Shown here: piece after piece, positions 18,896-26,492 of the stretch
Layout: every line of letters begins with the position of its first letter
Numbering within the stretch: the first letter of the stretch is position 1
Source: Bacteroidota bacterium
GTDB taxonomy: Bacteria > Bacteroidota > Bacteroidia > Sphingobacteriales > Sphingobacteriaceae
Assembly (NCBI GenBank): GCA_023450085.1
Contig: JAEXHI010000032.1
Coordinates: 1 to 29,857 of the forward strand
Length of the DNA: 29,857 nucleotides
Direction: 5' to 3'
Notes under the pieces: model-generated
Database searches by the model: none
Seen by the model: the letters and a program-made list of their open reading frames with translations, nothing else
What the model was told of the DNA's origin: nothing
Program-made: the position numbers and the translations under genes

Positions 18896-18905
18896 CAAAC
18901 GTTTG
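18896..18905. promoter_or_regulatory. Candidate LacI-type operator CAAACGTTTG
   Basis: This is a perfect 10-base palindrome centred on CG, 80 bases upstream of the first sugar transporter start and just past the terminator of the second. The half-site AAACG is typical of LacI-family operators, which often control sugar uptake genes. No LacI gene is in the window, so the regulator is inferred. Confidence 0.5.
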
Positions 18906-18914
18906 ATTAGGCCA

Positions 18915-18941
18915 TAAAAAAAGTCCCACATGTGCGGGACT
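18915..18941 (-). terminator. Intrinsic terminator of the second sugar transporter gene
   Basis: On the minus strand AGTCCC (18936-18941) pairs with GGGACT (18922-18927), and the stem extends partly inward across GCACATGT. A run of T residues follows (18922-18916). It lies 25 bases past the transporter stop and separates the two transporters into different transcripts. Confidence 0.92.
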
Positions 18942-18965
18942 CTTCTTTATTAAATATTTTTAAGC

Positions 18966-20396
18966 TTAATGACCACCAGAAACTTTCTGATCGAAATTAA
19001 TGCCTTGTGCTTTCAAAATAGAACTTGCTTTTAAAGCATAAAATATCAGGTAAGAAAAACACAATATACCTACCACATAACTATATTGAATGCCTATCAT
19101 TTCGGCAACCAAACCTTGTAACGGGCTAATGATCGCACCACCCATGATCATCATAATTAAATAGCTACTTCCCTGACTGGTATTTTTTCCTAAACCGCTT
19201 ACGGCTAAAGTAAAGATACAAGGCCATAATGTGCTACAGAACAATCCTACACTGGTAAATGCGTAAACACTCACCATACCATCGGTAAACATACCTGTTA
19301 ATAGTGCAAAAACACCTATCAAAGAGAAAATCAACAACATTCTAGCTGGATTGCCTTTACTTAAGATATCTGCTGCAATTAACACCAAGATAATTAAGCC
19401 ATATACATAAAACGGAGCCAAATCATGATCAAAAAATGCATTAACAGCTAAGAAAACACCAAAAGCCAAATATGGAGCCACAAATCTTAAAACCTTCCTC
19501 ATTTGTACATTATCTGTAAAAGCTTCTACGGCACCAGTCCATCTTCCGATCATCATACTGGCCCAATACAGTGAAATGTAAGGCGCAATTTGTCCTGTAG
19601 TAAAGCCTAAATGTTTAATCATATACTCAGGCAAATTACTCGCTGTAGAAACCTCTACCCCCACATAAACAAAAATGGCAATCATACCCAGCACCAATTG
19701 AGGGTATTTTAGGGCAGAACTTTTACCTCCCTTAACTTCTGTTTCAGCTTCTGCGATGGCAGGTTTATCAGGTAGTGGAGAAAATTTAAGGAAGATGGCA
19801 ACCACGATAAAGGCCGCTCCCAAAACTAAATAAGGGATCTTTACACTTTGGATATCTAAAGAATTGGTAGCATGAACAGCCGAACCGAAAATAGCGATAT
19901 TAACGATCAAAGGGCCAATAGTGGTACCCAAGTTATTGATACCTCCTGCCAAAGTTAAACGCTGCGAACCTGTATTAACAGGACCTAAAGCAATTGCCAA
20001 AGGATTGGCTACCGTTTGTTGCAATGAAAAGCCCAATGCTACAATAAACAAACCAGAAAGCATTAATGGAAAAGAACCCGTATTTGCTGCAGGGTAAAAT
20101 AATAACGTTCCTACTGCTGAAATACTTAAACCTAGGGCCAAGCTATTTTTATAGCCTATCTTATTGATCAAATCTGTCTTCATTATTGCCGAAATACCGA
20201 TGTAGATCAAAGACCCTACGGTGTAGGCAATGTAAAAGGCAAAAGAGACTAACTGGCTCTCAAATTGTGATAATTTAAATGCTTCTTTAAAAACGGGGAT
20301 GAGTATGTCGTTACTCGCCGCTACGAAGCCCCAAAAGAAAAACACAGTTACTAAGGGGATAAACTGCGCCCAATTGGTTTTTACATTCTGTTCCAT
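18966..20396 (-). CDS. FucP-family sugar MFS transporter (copy 2)
   Basis: This is a 476-residue, roughly 12-helix sugar symporter of the same family as its downstream neighbour but clearly diverged. Helix 1 reads FFFWGFVAASNDILIP and keeps the Asp equivalent to the proton-binding D46 of E. coli FucP, which copy 1 lacks. The helix 4 position of FucP E135 is Gln (SLQQTVANP). An extra pair of hydrophobic segments around residues 305-360 makes it somewhat longer than FucP (438). The substrate cannot be read from sequence; fucose, glucose/galactose and related sugars are transported by relatives. It is monocistronic, with its own terminator downstream and a 17-base palindrome at 20459-20475 upstream as operator candidate. 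Confidence 0.9.
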   Translation of the reverse strand: MEQNVKTNWAQFIPLVTVFFFWGFVAASNDILIPVFKEAFKLSQFESQLVSFAFYIAYTVGSLIYIGISAIMKTDLINKIGYKNSLALGLSISAVGTLLFYPAANTGSFPLMLSGLFIVALGFSLQQTVANPLAIALGPVNTGSQRLTLAGGINNLGTTIGPLIVNIAIFGSAVHATNSLDIQSVKIPYLVLGAAFIVVAIFLKFSPLPDKPAIAEAETEVKGGKSSALKYPQLVLGMIAIFVYVGVEVSTASNLPEYMIKHLGFTTGQIAPYISLYWASMMIGRWTGAVEAFTDNVQMRKVLRFVAPYLAFGVFLAVNAFFDHDLAPFYVYGLIILVLIAADILSKGNPARMLLIFSLIGVFALLTGMFTDGMVSVYAFTSVGLFCSTLWPCIFTLAVSGLGKNTSQGSSYLIMMIMGGAIISPLQGLVAEMIGIQYSYVVGILCFSYLIFYALKASSILKAQGINFDQKVSGGH

Positions 20397-20458
20397 ATTT
20401 GGTTAAAATTTAAGGTTTGAAAAAAATTGCGCTAAACATAGGTATTTTTTTTCAAATT

Positions 20459-20475
20459 AGTGTACTAAGTACACT
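20459..20475. promoter_or_regulatory. 17-base palindromic operator candidate
   Basis: AGTGTACT-A-AGTACACT has perfect 8-base arms around a single base. It lies 62 bases upstream of the second sugar transporter start and ahead of a weak -7-like TATGTTTA on the minus strand. The TGTAC half-sites are compatible with a GntR-type regulator, but no regulator gene is in the window. It could also serve the divergent LysE gene, 140 bases away. Confidence 0.5.
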
Positions 20476-20614
20476 TTCTTTAAAAGCGTAAAAAGAACGG
20501 TTATTCTACCTGATATCCTAACTTAAACAGGCTTTTTAAAAATGGAAAAACTAAATAAAAATTGAGCTTTTAGCTATGAAAATTGCATATTAGCAGAAAT
20601 TACAGAAACAATAA

Positions 20615-21235
20615 ATGTTTGAAGCAATCATTTTGGGTATTGGGGCGGGTCTGATTTCATCTTTTGTAACGGGACCTGTATTCTTTGCCATGATTAAAAC
20701 CAGTATCGAAAGGGGCTTTAAAGCGGGCTTTTCTTTAGCTTCGGGCGTTATTGTTAGCGACCTTATTTTAATCAGTGTTGTACTTTTTGGCTCCCAATTT
20801 TTCAAATACCAGCGAGAATTTGACAAGTATGTAGGTATTGTTGGTGGTATTTTTATTGTTGGCATTGGGATTTACTACCTGTTATCTAACGTAAAAATCA
20901 ATTATACCGAGGGCGATAACATCAAAGTGAGTAAACGGGGTTATATCCTAAAAGGCTTTTTAATGTGCATTCTCACTCCTTCTACCCTCATGTTTTGGGT
21001 GATTGTAAGTGGTATTATCTCCGTAAAACTCAATAGCCTTCCCGAAAAAATATTCTGTTTTTTAATTGCCATGATGGTACAATTGTCTGTGGATGGACTA
21101 AAAACCTATTACGCCAGTAAACTTCGTTATCGCATTAAGGAAAATACGTTAAAGAAACTTAATAAGGTTGCTGGGGTGATCATTATTGGTTTTGCCGTGT
21201 GGCTGATTGTAAAGACCTATTTGCAGTTTTATTAA
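20615..21235 (+). CDS. LysE/RhtB-family amino acid exporter
   Basis: This 206-residue inner-membrane protein matches LysE-type translocators, which export amino acids or related metabolites. The N-terminal GAGLISSFVTGPVFFAMIKT followed by SIERGFKAG corresponds to the family's first helix and GP...GxxAG loop. About six hydrophobic segments are seen (near 4-26, 38-59, 71-89, 109-130, 143-160, 183-202). Length is normal. The protein is unusually rich in basic residues between helices 5 and 6 (SKLRYRIKENTLKK). The gene is transcribed divergently from the sugar transporter, 218 bases away, with no ribosome-binding site visible, as usual for the phylum. Substrate unknown. Confidence 0.88.
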   Translation: MFEAIILGIGAGLISSFVTGPVFFAMIKTSIERGFKAGFSLASGVIVSDLILISVVLFGSQFFKYQREFDKYVGIVGGIFIVGIGIYYLLSNVKINYTEGDNIKVSKRGYILKGFLMCILTPSTLMFWVIVSGIISVKLNSLPEKIFCFLIAMMVQLSVDGLKTYYASKLRYRIKENTLKKLNKVAGVIIIGFAVWLIVKTYLQFY

Positions 21236-21245
21236 CAACAACCAT

Positions 21246-21365
21246 CTAGAGATAAACACTTGACACTCCATTATTATCAGCTCGATTCGCAATTCTAATG
21301 AATTCTTCCCATTGCTTTAAGAGATTATCTCGATGAGCACTTCGTGGTTCACTACTGCGCGGGAT
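21246..21365 (-). pseudogene. Possible C-terminal remnant of a gene
   Basis: Between LysE and the small acidic protein, the minus strand has a 39-codon frame without a usable start. It ends RDNLLKQWEEFIRIAN followed by RADNNGVSSVYL and a TAG at 21246. The helical, charged content looks coding but the frame is closed upstream by a TAA (21366-21368). It may be the tail of a lost gene; family not recognised, and chance is possible. Confidence 0.2.
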
Positions 21366-21458
21366 TTACGCACTGGTGAATGATAGAACAATACGAAAGG
21401 AAATAGCGCGACAAAACAACCTTCCTATTTCATTGTTAAACTTAAAATATTAGCAATT

Positions 21459-21665
21459 ATGGAACCTTTCGAAATTAATTTAGTTGGACAGACATTGACC
21501 ATACAACCACGACTAAACGAAACTTACGATGTTTTTGACGGAAACGAAAAATTGGGTGAAGTACATGCCATTTCTGTTAATGGTAGTACAAGATGGACCT
21601 CGAACGAGTTAAATGACGATTATGCTGCTCAAATTGGTGAATTGATTGATGAGCATCAGATTTAG
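21459..21665 (+). CDS. Small acidic conserved-type protein, function unknown
   Basis: This 68-residue, soluble, acidic protein (starting MEPFEINLVGQTLTIQPRL) has an alternating hydrophobic pattern suggesting a small beta-rich fold, then a C-terminal helix (residues about 52-66). It has no signal peptide, membrane segment or metal motif. The first 48 codons have regular codon use and the ATG follows an AT-rich stretch. The stop overlaps the stop of the convergent gene by three bases (TTAG shared). I do not recognise the family. Confidence 0.62.
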   Translation: MEPFEINLVGQTLTIQPRLNETYDVFDGNEKLGEVHAISVNGSTRWTSNELNDDYAAQIGELIDEHQI

Positions 21666-22141
21666 TTCTTCTTAGTTCTATCGCCAAACAGCTTGTTGAT
21701 GAACTCTTCGGTCATGCGCTCTACCCTACCTGTAATTTCACCTTCTTTAATGGTTACCAACACACAGATAGAAACCAATTCTTCTTTTTTTCCTTTGCTT
21801 GATGCGGGTTTCCAACCTCTAAAATCATTCAAGGCCATTACAATTTTATCGGTCACAATGTGGCCTTTGGTTTCGGTATGGCTCAATACACAACTTTGTC
21901 CCAAGGAATCTACCAATACCTGAACCATAATGTTTCCCTGTAGGTTATTGACATAAGCTTTTGAATTCACTTCCTTAAACATCGCTGCAAATGCTACGCT
22001 ATCTACACTTACTTTCGTATCGCCACAATCGAGGCAAAAGCGGGAAGTATTGCAATCCTCGTATTTTTTAGGAAAGATATTTTGGGCGAAAGCAGTTGAG
22101 AAGGTCGCCAATAGTGCTAGCAGTAAATAGATTTTTTTCAT
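21662..22141 (-). CDS. Secreted protein with TonB C-terminal-like domain
   Basis: This 159-residue protein begins with a signal peptide (MKKIYLLLALLATFSTAFAQ) cleaved near residue 20. Residues about 65-140 resemble the TonB C-terminal domain: a GNIMVQVLVDSLGQ strand pair, a helix with ALNDFRGWKPA, and a final strand SICVLVTIKEG. The canonical counterpart is GxVxVxFxVxxxGxV...WxPAxxxGxxV. Unlike TonB it has no N-terminal membrane anchor or proline-rich spanner, so it would be free in the periplasm. A Cys-rich segment (C30, C37, C40; residues 28-42) precedes the domain and might form a disulfide. A TAGCTTTG element lies 14 bases upstream. Role unknown; it could bind TonB boxes or peptidoglycan. 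Confidence 0.75.
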   Translation of the reverse strand: MKKIYLLLALLATFSTAFAQNIFPKKYEDCNTSRFCLDCGDTKVSVDSVAFAAMFKEVNSKAYVNNLQGNIMVQVLVDSLGQSCVLSHTETKGHIVTDKIVMALNDFRGWKPASSKGKKEELVSICVLVTIKEGEITGRVERMTEEFINKLFGDRTKKN

Positions 22142-22155
22142 GGTCTGAGAGGATT

Positions 22156-22163
22156 CAAAGCTA
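22156..22163 (-). promoter_or_regulatory. Candidate -7 element of the TonB-C-like gene
   Basis: On the minus strand TAGCTTTG fits TAnnTTTG exactly, 14 bases before the start codon. No TTTG is seen at the -33 position. Confidence 0.4.
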
Positions 22164-22221
22164 AAAACGAAGATAGAAAAAAGTTGATTAACTATTTTAA
22201 AGTGAGTTCAGGAGAAGACAT

Positions 22222-22402
22222 AACCACATAGACACATAGGGGTAAATCTACAATAGTCTATATTTTTTAAAAGACGAAGAATAAATTACAACGTTTTGTT
22301 GATGCTATTGAAATTTCTATGTGTCTATGTGGTTCATTTAAATAGCGCCCTCTTTTAGGTGTCGTAAATTACTAATAGTCATAAAACCACATAGACACAT
22401 AG
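22222..22402. repeat. Three exact 18-base CATAG-family repeats
   Basis: AACCACATAGACACATAG occurs at 22222-22239 and 22385-22402, and its exact reverse complement at 22317-22334. The first and second form an 18-base perfect inverted repeat with a 77-base loop; the second and third form another with a 50-base loop. They fill the 315-base gap between the apbE stop and the TonB-C-like gene, which holds no coding frame. The layout copies that of the CTTAG family upstream of guaA. Confidence 0.85.
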
Positions 22403-22456
22403 CGCGTAATTATCTTTATGGATTATAGTAGGCAATTTGTCTAATCGAAATTTAGG

Positions 22457-23458
22457 TTATTTCAACTTCTTCTTTAATTTCCCTTTGAAGTTTTCAGATT
22501 TGATGACTGTGCCTTCATCCGTAACCAATATACAGCTATAAGCAGGGAATTGACGGATTAAAGCCAAACCTTTGTCTTTGCCTAAAACCATGATGGACGT
22601 ACTGAAACCATTGGCCATTTCGGCACTTGGCCCCAATACTGTTACACTAATTAGCCCAGTAGCTGGATAGCCTGTTACGGGATTAATGATATGCGCATAA
22701 CGCTTCCCGTTAAATTCAACAAACTTTTCGTAGCTACCAGAGGTAGTAATGGCTTCTCTCTTCAATGGAATAATAGCTATAGATTTCTCTTCATTAAAGG
22801 GGTTGGTAACACCTACATACCAAGGTTTGCCATCGGGTTTGGATCCCCAAGTAGTCATATCGCCAGAAGCATTCACAATCCCTGCTTTTATACCTTTTGT
22901 TTCCATCAGCTCACGTCCTTTATCGGCAGCATAACCTTTGCCTGTAGCTCCAAAGCCAATCTTCATTCCCTCCACTTTTAAAAAAATAGTACTGGCAGCA
23001 CTATCCAGCTCTATATTTTTATAACCGACTTTTACTACTGATTTTTTGATCTCTGCCTCACTTGGCATGGCTTTCATAGAACCGTCAAAGTACCAGATTT
23101 TATCCATGGCCGCATAGCTAATGTCGAAGGCTCCTTGTGTGATGGTCGAAAAATACAGCGAACGTTTGGTTAAGTCAAACACTTCACGATCTACCTTTAT
23201 GGGTTTGATGCCAGCATTGCGATTTACTTCTGAAATTTGGGAACTTGCTTTCCAATCGGAAATGAGGTCTTCTATCCGAGCCATTTCTGCAACGACTTCA
23301 TCAATGTGTTGATCGGCTGTTTGAGCATTTACAGCAACAATACTGATATCAAAGCGACTACCCATAAGCGTAACTGCTCGCTCTCTTAGCACTTGTGCGT
23401 TTGCATGAAGGGCAAAGAGACAAAGGAAGGTGAAAAACAAGAAAGATTGCTTCGTCAT
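22457..23458 (-). CDS. apbE: FAD:protein FMN transferase (ApbE family)
   Basis: ApbE uses FAD to attach FMN covalently to Thr/Ser of exported proteins. The chosen ATG (23456-23458) gives a 333-residue protein with signal peptide MTKQSFLFFTFLCLFALHANA. A 28-codon longer frame exists but is read through repeat DNA. Family motifs are seen: GFGATGKGYAADKG (169-182), NASGDMTTWG (196-205), AITTSGSYEKF (236-246) and HIINPVTGYPA (256-266). The metal-binding Asp of the usual ADALxT motif is Asn283 here (MANGFST), with Thr287 kept; this may be a subfamily trait or lower activity. It lies 329 repeat-filled bases after the reductase gene. The DUF2271 protein upstream carries an SGAS motif and is the likely substrate. 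Confidence 0.92.
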   Translation of the reverse strand: MTKQSFLFFTFLCLFALHANAQVLRERAVTLMGSRFDISIVAVNAQTADQHIDEVVAEMARIEDLISDWKASSQISEVNRNAGIKPIKVDREVFDLTKRSLYFSTITQGAFDISYAAMDKIWYFDGSMKAMPSEAEIKKSVVKVGYKNIELDSAASTIFLKVEGMKIGFGATGKGYAADKGRELMETKGIKAGIVNASGDMTTWGSKPDGKPWYVGVTNPFNEEKSIAIIPLKREAITTSGSYEKFVEFNGKRYAHIINPVTGYPATGLISVTVLGPSAEMANGFSTSIMVLGKDKGLALIRQFPAYSCILVTDEGTVIKSENFKGKLKKKLK

Positions 23459-23519
23459 ACTTCCTCGCAATGACTTTTCTATTTTCGTCACTGCGAGTTT
23501 ACGAAGCAGTCTCTTAAAG
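23444..23519. repeat. REP-like palindrome, copy A (contains apbE start codon)
   Basis: A long imperfect inverted repeat: left arm AGATTGCTTCGT...CTCGCAATGAC, right arm GTCACTGCGAG...ACGAAGCAGTCT, around a short AT-rich loop. It differs from copy B at three of 76 bases. One difference makes the left arm read CAT, on the minus strand the ATG of apbE. The first codons of apbE (MTKQS) are therefore repeat sequence. Confidence 0.85.
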
Positions 23520-23577
23520 TGATGTATGATCAAAGTATTCAAATTAAACTTGTTAAAGAAACGAATAATGAACCATG

Positions 23578-23653
23578 AGATTGCTTCGTCGTACCTCCTC
23601 GCAATGACTTCTCTATTTTCGTCACTGCGAGTTTACGAAGCAGTCTCTTAAAG
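23578..23653. repeat. REP-like palindrome, copy B
   Basis: This is the second copy, in the same orientation and 134 bases from copy A, flanked on its right by TACATAATCCAAAGATTT. That flank recurs at 23726-23742 (TACATAGTCCAAAGATTT). The interval also shares decayed flanks with copy A, so a unit of roughly 100 bases appears duplicated. Confidence 0.85.
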
Positions 23654-23680
23654 CTATACATAATCCAAAGATTTAACTTA

Positions 23681-23775
23681 GCTGTGCTTTCGGTTCTCGG
23701 CTTCGTCATTTTCACTAGCACAATTACATAGTCCAAAGATTTCTCGGCTTCGTTTCTCTCCGCTCGAAATGACGG
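23681..23775. repeat. Second dispersed repeat family (CTCGGCTTCG / CTCGAAATGACGG)
   Basis: Two partial tandem copies: TTCGGTTCTCGGCTTCGTCA (about 23690-23709) and GATTTCTCGGCTTCGTTTCT followed by CTCCGCTCGAAATGACGG (23738-23775). A shorter relative, GATTTCTCCAAAGTCGAAAT, occurs at 676-695. With the two REP-like palindromes they fill the 329 bases between the reductase and apbE, leaving no clear promoter or terminator there. Confidence 0.6.
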
Positions 23776-23787
23776 CAGTGCTACCAT

Positions 23788-25983
23788 CTAATAACAATCC
23801 GTAAGTAATTGTCCTTTTTCTTTATAATACGTTAACCCTTTACCATTTATTTTCATGCAGATTTCATCGATTACCTTTTCTACGTCCTGCTGCATTTGCA
23901 AGGCACCACAGATCATGACTACACCACCATTGCTTAATAACAGTGCTAAATAAGAAGCATCATTCCTAATTAGATCCATTACGTAGCAATGGTTTTGTTC
24001 TCTTGAAAAAGCAATTTGATAGTTCTTCAACTTATGGTTTTGCATCTGCTGATCAAGAAATACTTTATGTTGCTTAATGATGTCTGTTTCTTTACGGAAG
24101 CCTACATATAAATGGTTATCCGCATTTTTACGGCTTTGTGTAACCATTCCTAGGAAAGGTGCTATCCCTGTTCCATTGGCAATCATGGCCAAAGGCTTGT
24201 TTTTAGGTTGATGGAAGGATTCGTTCACTACCATTCGAGCTCTGAAGGTATCACCTACTTTCAGATTGTTCAAATAGCCAGACCCCAAACCTGAAGGATG
24301 AAGTTTTACTACCAATTGTACATTCCCTTGGCATTTGGCAACGGAGTACAATCGCTCCCTATTATCATCTGCTGGATAAATGGCCAACAAATCGCCCGAA
24401 GTAAATTTGGTACGAGTTGGGGTTCTAATCGTGAGGATAAAAGTTTGTTCGGCATCTGACACTTCAGTACGATCCAACACCATCATTTTATGTAAACCTT
24501 TAGGTTTTTTGGCATATAATGCAGGCGTGGTTCCCAATTCAACCGCTACTTTTTCACTCCATGCTTTTACCCATTGTACAAACTGGCTTGCCGATTTATC
24601 GTCGACAGTGTGAAGTTGCACCAATTGTTTTGCCCAAGTCTGTTCAGCTAGTTTTTGATCTATCTGTTTAGCAAACTCACAAAAGTCGGGATAGGCATGT
24701 GAACCAAAACCGATTACCGAGAAATTCACTTCATGCTTTTGTGGAAATTTCTCTATCAGTTGCAATACTTTATTGGCGTTCGAAGGGGCATCTCCCAAAC
24801 CATAAGTAGAAGTAAATACCAGTAAATGTTTTGCTTTCGGAAAAACCTGATATTGGTTCAATTGTGCTAAATAAGAAACTTTCCCTTGGGCAATCAACTG
24901 CTCATGAATGGCATTGGCAAAACGTAAAGTGCTTCCGTTCTCTGTTCCCACCAATAAAATAAACTCAGCATCCGTGGTTTTATGTTTGTTCTTAATTTTG
25001 GTTGCCCTACGCTTTAGGGTAATGGCAAAACCAGAATAGATAAAGAACAGGATATTTAAACAAGCAATTCCTAAAATACCCGCCCAAATCATATTGGTAC
25101 GTCCAGTGTGCAGATCAAGACTTAGATTTTCAAGCACCAACGTGGTGGGATATTTCACTTCGCTTAGTACTTTACCGCTAAATTGATCAACAATAAGTTC
25201 TTTATCGCTTAATTTTAGGTTATAATATTCTTCAGGATCTTCAGCAAAGGGGAACTCTATCTTTTTAACCTCTGCCAGTTTGGTATTTTTAAACAGCGTA
25301 AATTCTGCAATCTTCTGCTGTACGGGATCTTCTTTTGGGGCTACAATTTCTTTATGCTCGGCTTTATGCTCTGGAAAAATCTGGAATCTCACCATGCATA
25401 AATATGTCCCCGTTAAGGCAATGACCAAAACTGGAATGAGGATTAACCTCCCTGTGATAATATGATAATACTGTGCAAAGTACTCCTTCACCACTTTAGT
25501 GAAAAACTTGGATAAGCTACGTTGTCTTTGGATGATCAAAGCCACCCCAGAAATCGCGATCAGCAAGAGCAGGAAGGAAATAATACCTACAATGAGTCGT
25601 CCCGTTTCCTTTAAAAATAAAGATCGGTGCAAAGAGGTAGTCCATTCTACCAAGGCACTTTTTTCGATTGGCTTACCCAAAATTTTACCCGTATTAGGGT
25701 CTACATAAGCATCTACTTCATTGCCTTCTTCATCAAAGCCTTTTAAACGCACAAAACCATTATGGTCAACATCAAGCTCACTAATTTCAGAGAAATTTTT
25801 CTTTAACACAGGAACGGTTTGTGCTACCGTAATTTCATTGAAATTAGCAGCACGGTAAGAAGGCATTTTTTCTTGGATAGCATCAATAGCAAGTATGGCA
25901 CCGGTAACCGATGCCATAACTAGAAAAAGTGATGAAATTAATGCCAATGCCAAATGGGCGTAGCGCCAAATGGATAGGGTCAT
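23788..25983 (-). CDS. PepSY-type membrane flavoreductase (flavodoxin + FAD/NAD(P)H domains)
   Basis: This 731-residue inner-membrane electron carrier has PepSY-associated helices at about 8-33, 129-151, 176-198 and 298-322, with a PepSY-like periplasmic part at 40-115. Four histidines sit at helix ends (H10, H119, H174, H292), as in heme-binding PepSY proteins. The cytoplasmic part has a flavodoxin domain (VGTENGS 345-351; STYGLGDAPSNA 392-403), an FAD domain (RLYSVAK 544-550; GSGYL 567-571) and an NAD(P)H domain (IANGTGIAPF 601-610; MICGALQM 690-697). It should pass NAD(P)H electrons via FAD and FMN across the membrane. It starts seven bases after the DUF2271 stop, so they are co-expressed. 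The periplasmic acceptor is inferred to be the DUF2271 protein, then perhaps Fe(III). Confidence 0.92.
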   Translation of the reverse strand: MTLSIWRYAHLALALISSLFLVMASVTGAILAIDAIQEKMPSYRAANFNEITVAQTVPVLKKNFSEISELDVDHNGFVRLKGFDEEGNEVDAYVDPNTGKILGKPIEKSALVEWTTSLHRSLFLKETGRLIVGIISFLLLLIAISGVALIIQRQRSLSKFFTKVVKEYFAQYYHIITGRLILIPVLVIALTGTYLCMVRFQIFPEHKAEHKEIVAPKEDPVQQKIAEFTLFKNTKLAEVKKIEFPFAEDPEEYYNLKLSDKELIVDQFSGKVLSEVKYPTTLVLENLSLDLHTGRTNMIWAGILGIACLNILFFIYSGFAITLKRRATKIKNKHKTTDAEFILLVGTENGSTLRFANAIHEQLIAQGKVSYLAQLNQYQVFPKAKHLLVFTSTYGLGDAPSNANKVLQLIEKFPQKHEVNFSVIGFGSHAYPDFCEFAKQIDQKLAEQTWAKQLVQLHTVDDKSASQFVQWVKAWSEKVAVELGTTPALYAKKPKGLHKMMVLDRTEVSDAEQTFILTIRTPTRTKFTSGDLLAIYPADDNRERLYSVAKCQGNVQLVVKLHPSGLGSGYLNNLKVGDTFRARMVVNESFHQPKNKPLAMIANGTGIAPFLGMVTQSRKNADNHLYVGFRKETDIIKQHKVFLDQQMQNHKLKNYQIAFSREQNHCYVMDLIRNDASYLALLLSNGGVVMICGALQMQQDVEKVIDEICMKINGKGLTYYKEKGQLLTDCY

Positions 25984-25990
25984 TTTTTAT

Positions 25991-26473
25991 TTACGGTTGA
26001 ACTTTACTAAATCTAATGTATTTGATGTATCCTTTTCCATCGGCTTTACCAGCTAATGCTTCCGCAGTTAATGGAATTTCTACATCTGAAAGGTAATATT
26101 TTTGGTCTTCTACAGATGATTCAAAACGTAGTTTATAACCTTTGTCAACCACGGCATCATCAATATCCAAATTAACCATGGTTCTGTCACCGCCACCAAT
26201 AGAGGCACCAGATTTGGCATCTAATTTTTGGGTTTTAGAGAAAAATTTAAACCACTCTTTAAATCCATTGTACCATTTTTTGTCCTTACCCATCATGTAC
26301 AAGGTTTTTTCGTAATCTCCTTTTGGATTGATCAAAGAAACTACAATATATGCTCCTTCGCCTGTGTAGGCATTCATTTGCAGCATACATTTATATTTTG
26401 AAGTTTGCGCCATTGCTTGTGAGGAGAAGCTCAACAACAAACCTAAGGCAGCTATTTTAAGAAAAGATTTCAT
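25991..26473 (-). CDS. DUF2271 periplasmic protein with flavinylation-type motif
   Basis: This 160-residue exported protein has a signal peptide (cut after AMA, residue 22) and a single beta-rich domain of the DUF2271 type. Residues 85-91 read D-A-K-S-G-A-S, which matches the D-x-x-(S/T)-G-A-(S/T) sequence modified by ApbE, with Ser91 as predicted FMN acceptor. This is inferred from the motif and from the ApbE gene two genes downstream; the family association with PepSY proteins and ApbE is established. Its start lies 19 bases after the ankyrin gene stop and its stop seven bases before the reductase, so the three form one transcript. I expect it to be the periplasmic flavoprotein end of the electron chain. 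Cys29 is the only cysteine, so disulfides are excluded. Confidence 0.88.
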   Translation of the reverse strand: MKSFLKIAALGLLLSFSSQAMAQTSKYKCMLQMNAYTGEGAYIVVSLINPKGDYEKTLYMMGKDKKWYNGFKEWFKFFSKTQKLDAKSGASIGGGDRTMVNLDIDDAVVDKGYKLRFESSVEDQKYYLSDVEIPLTAEALAGKADGKGYIKYIRFSKVQP

Positions 26474-26492
26474 TTATATATCTATGGTTATG

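Noticed and set aside
23459..23542. Longer apbE start at 23542
   Set aside because: The extra 28 residues are translated palindrome and basic; the shorter start gives a normal signal peptide, so the ATG at 23458 is preferred.
23539..23787. 82-codon minus-strand frame between apbE and the reductase
   Set aside because: Its translation reads straight through both repeat families (RLLRKLAVTKIEKSLRG and similar) and has no independent coding signal; it is repeat DNA.
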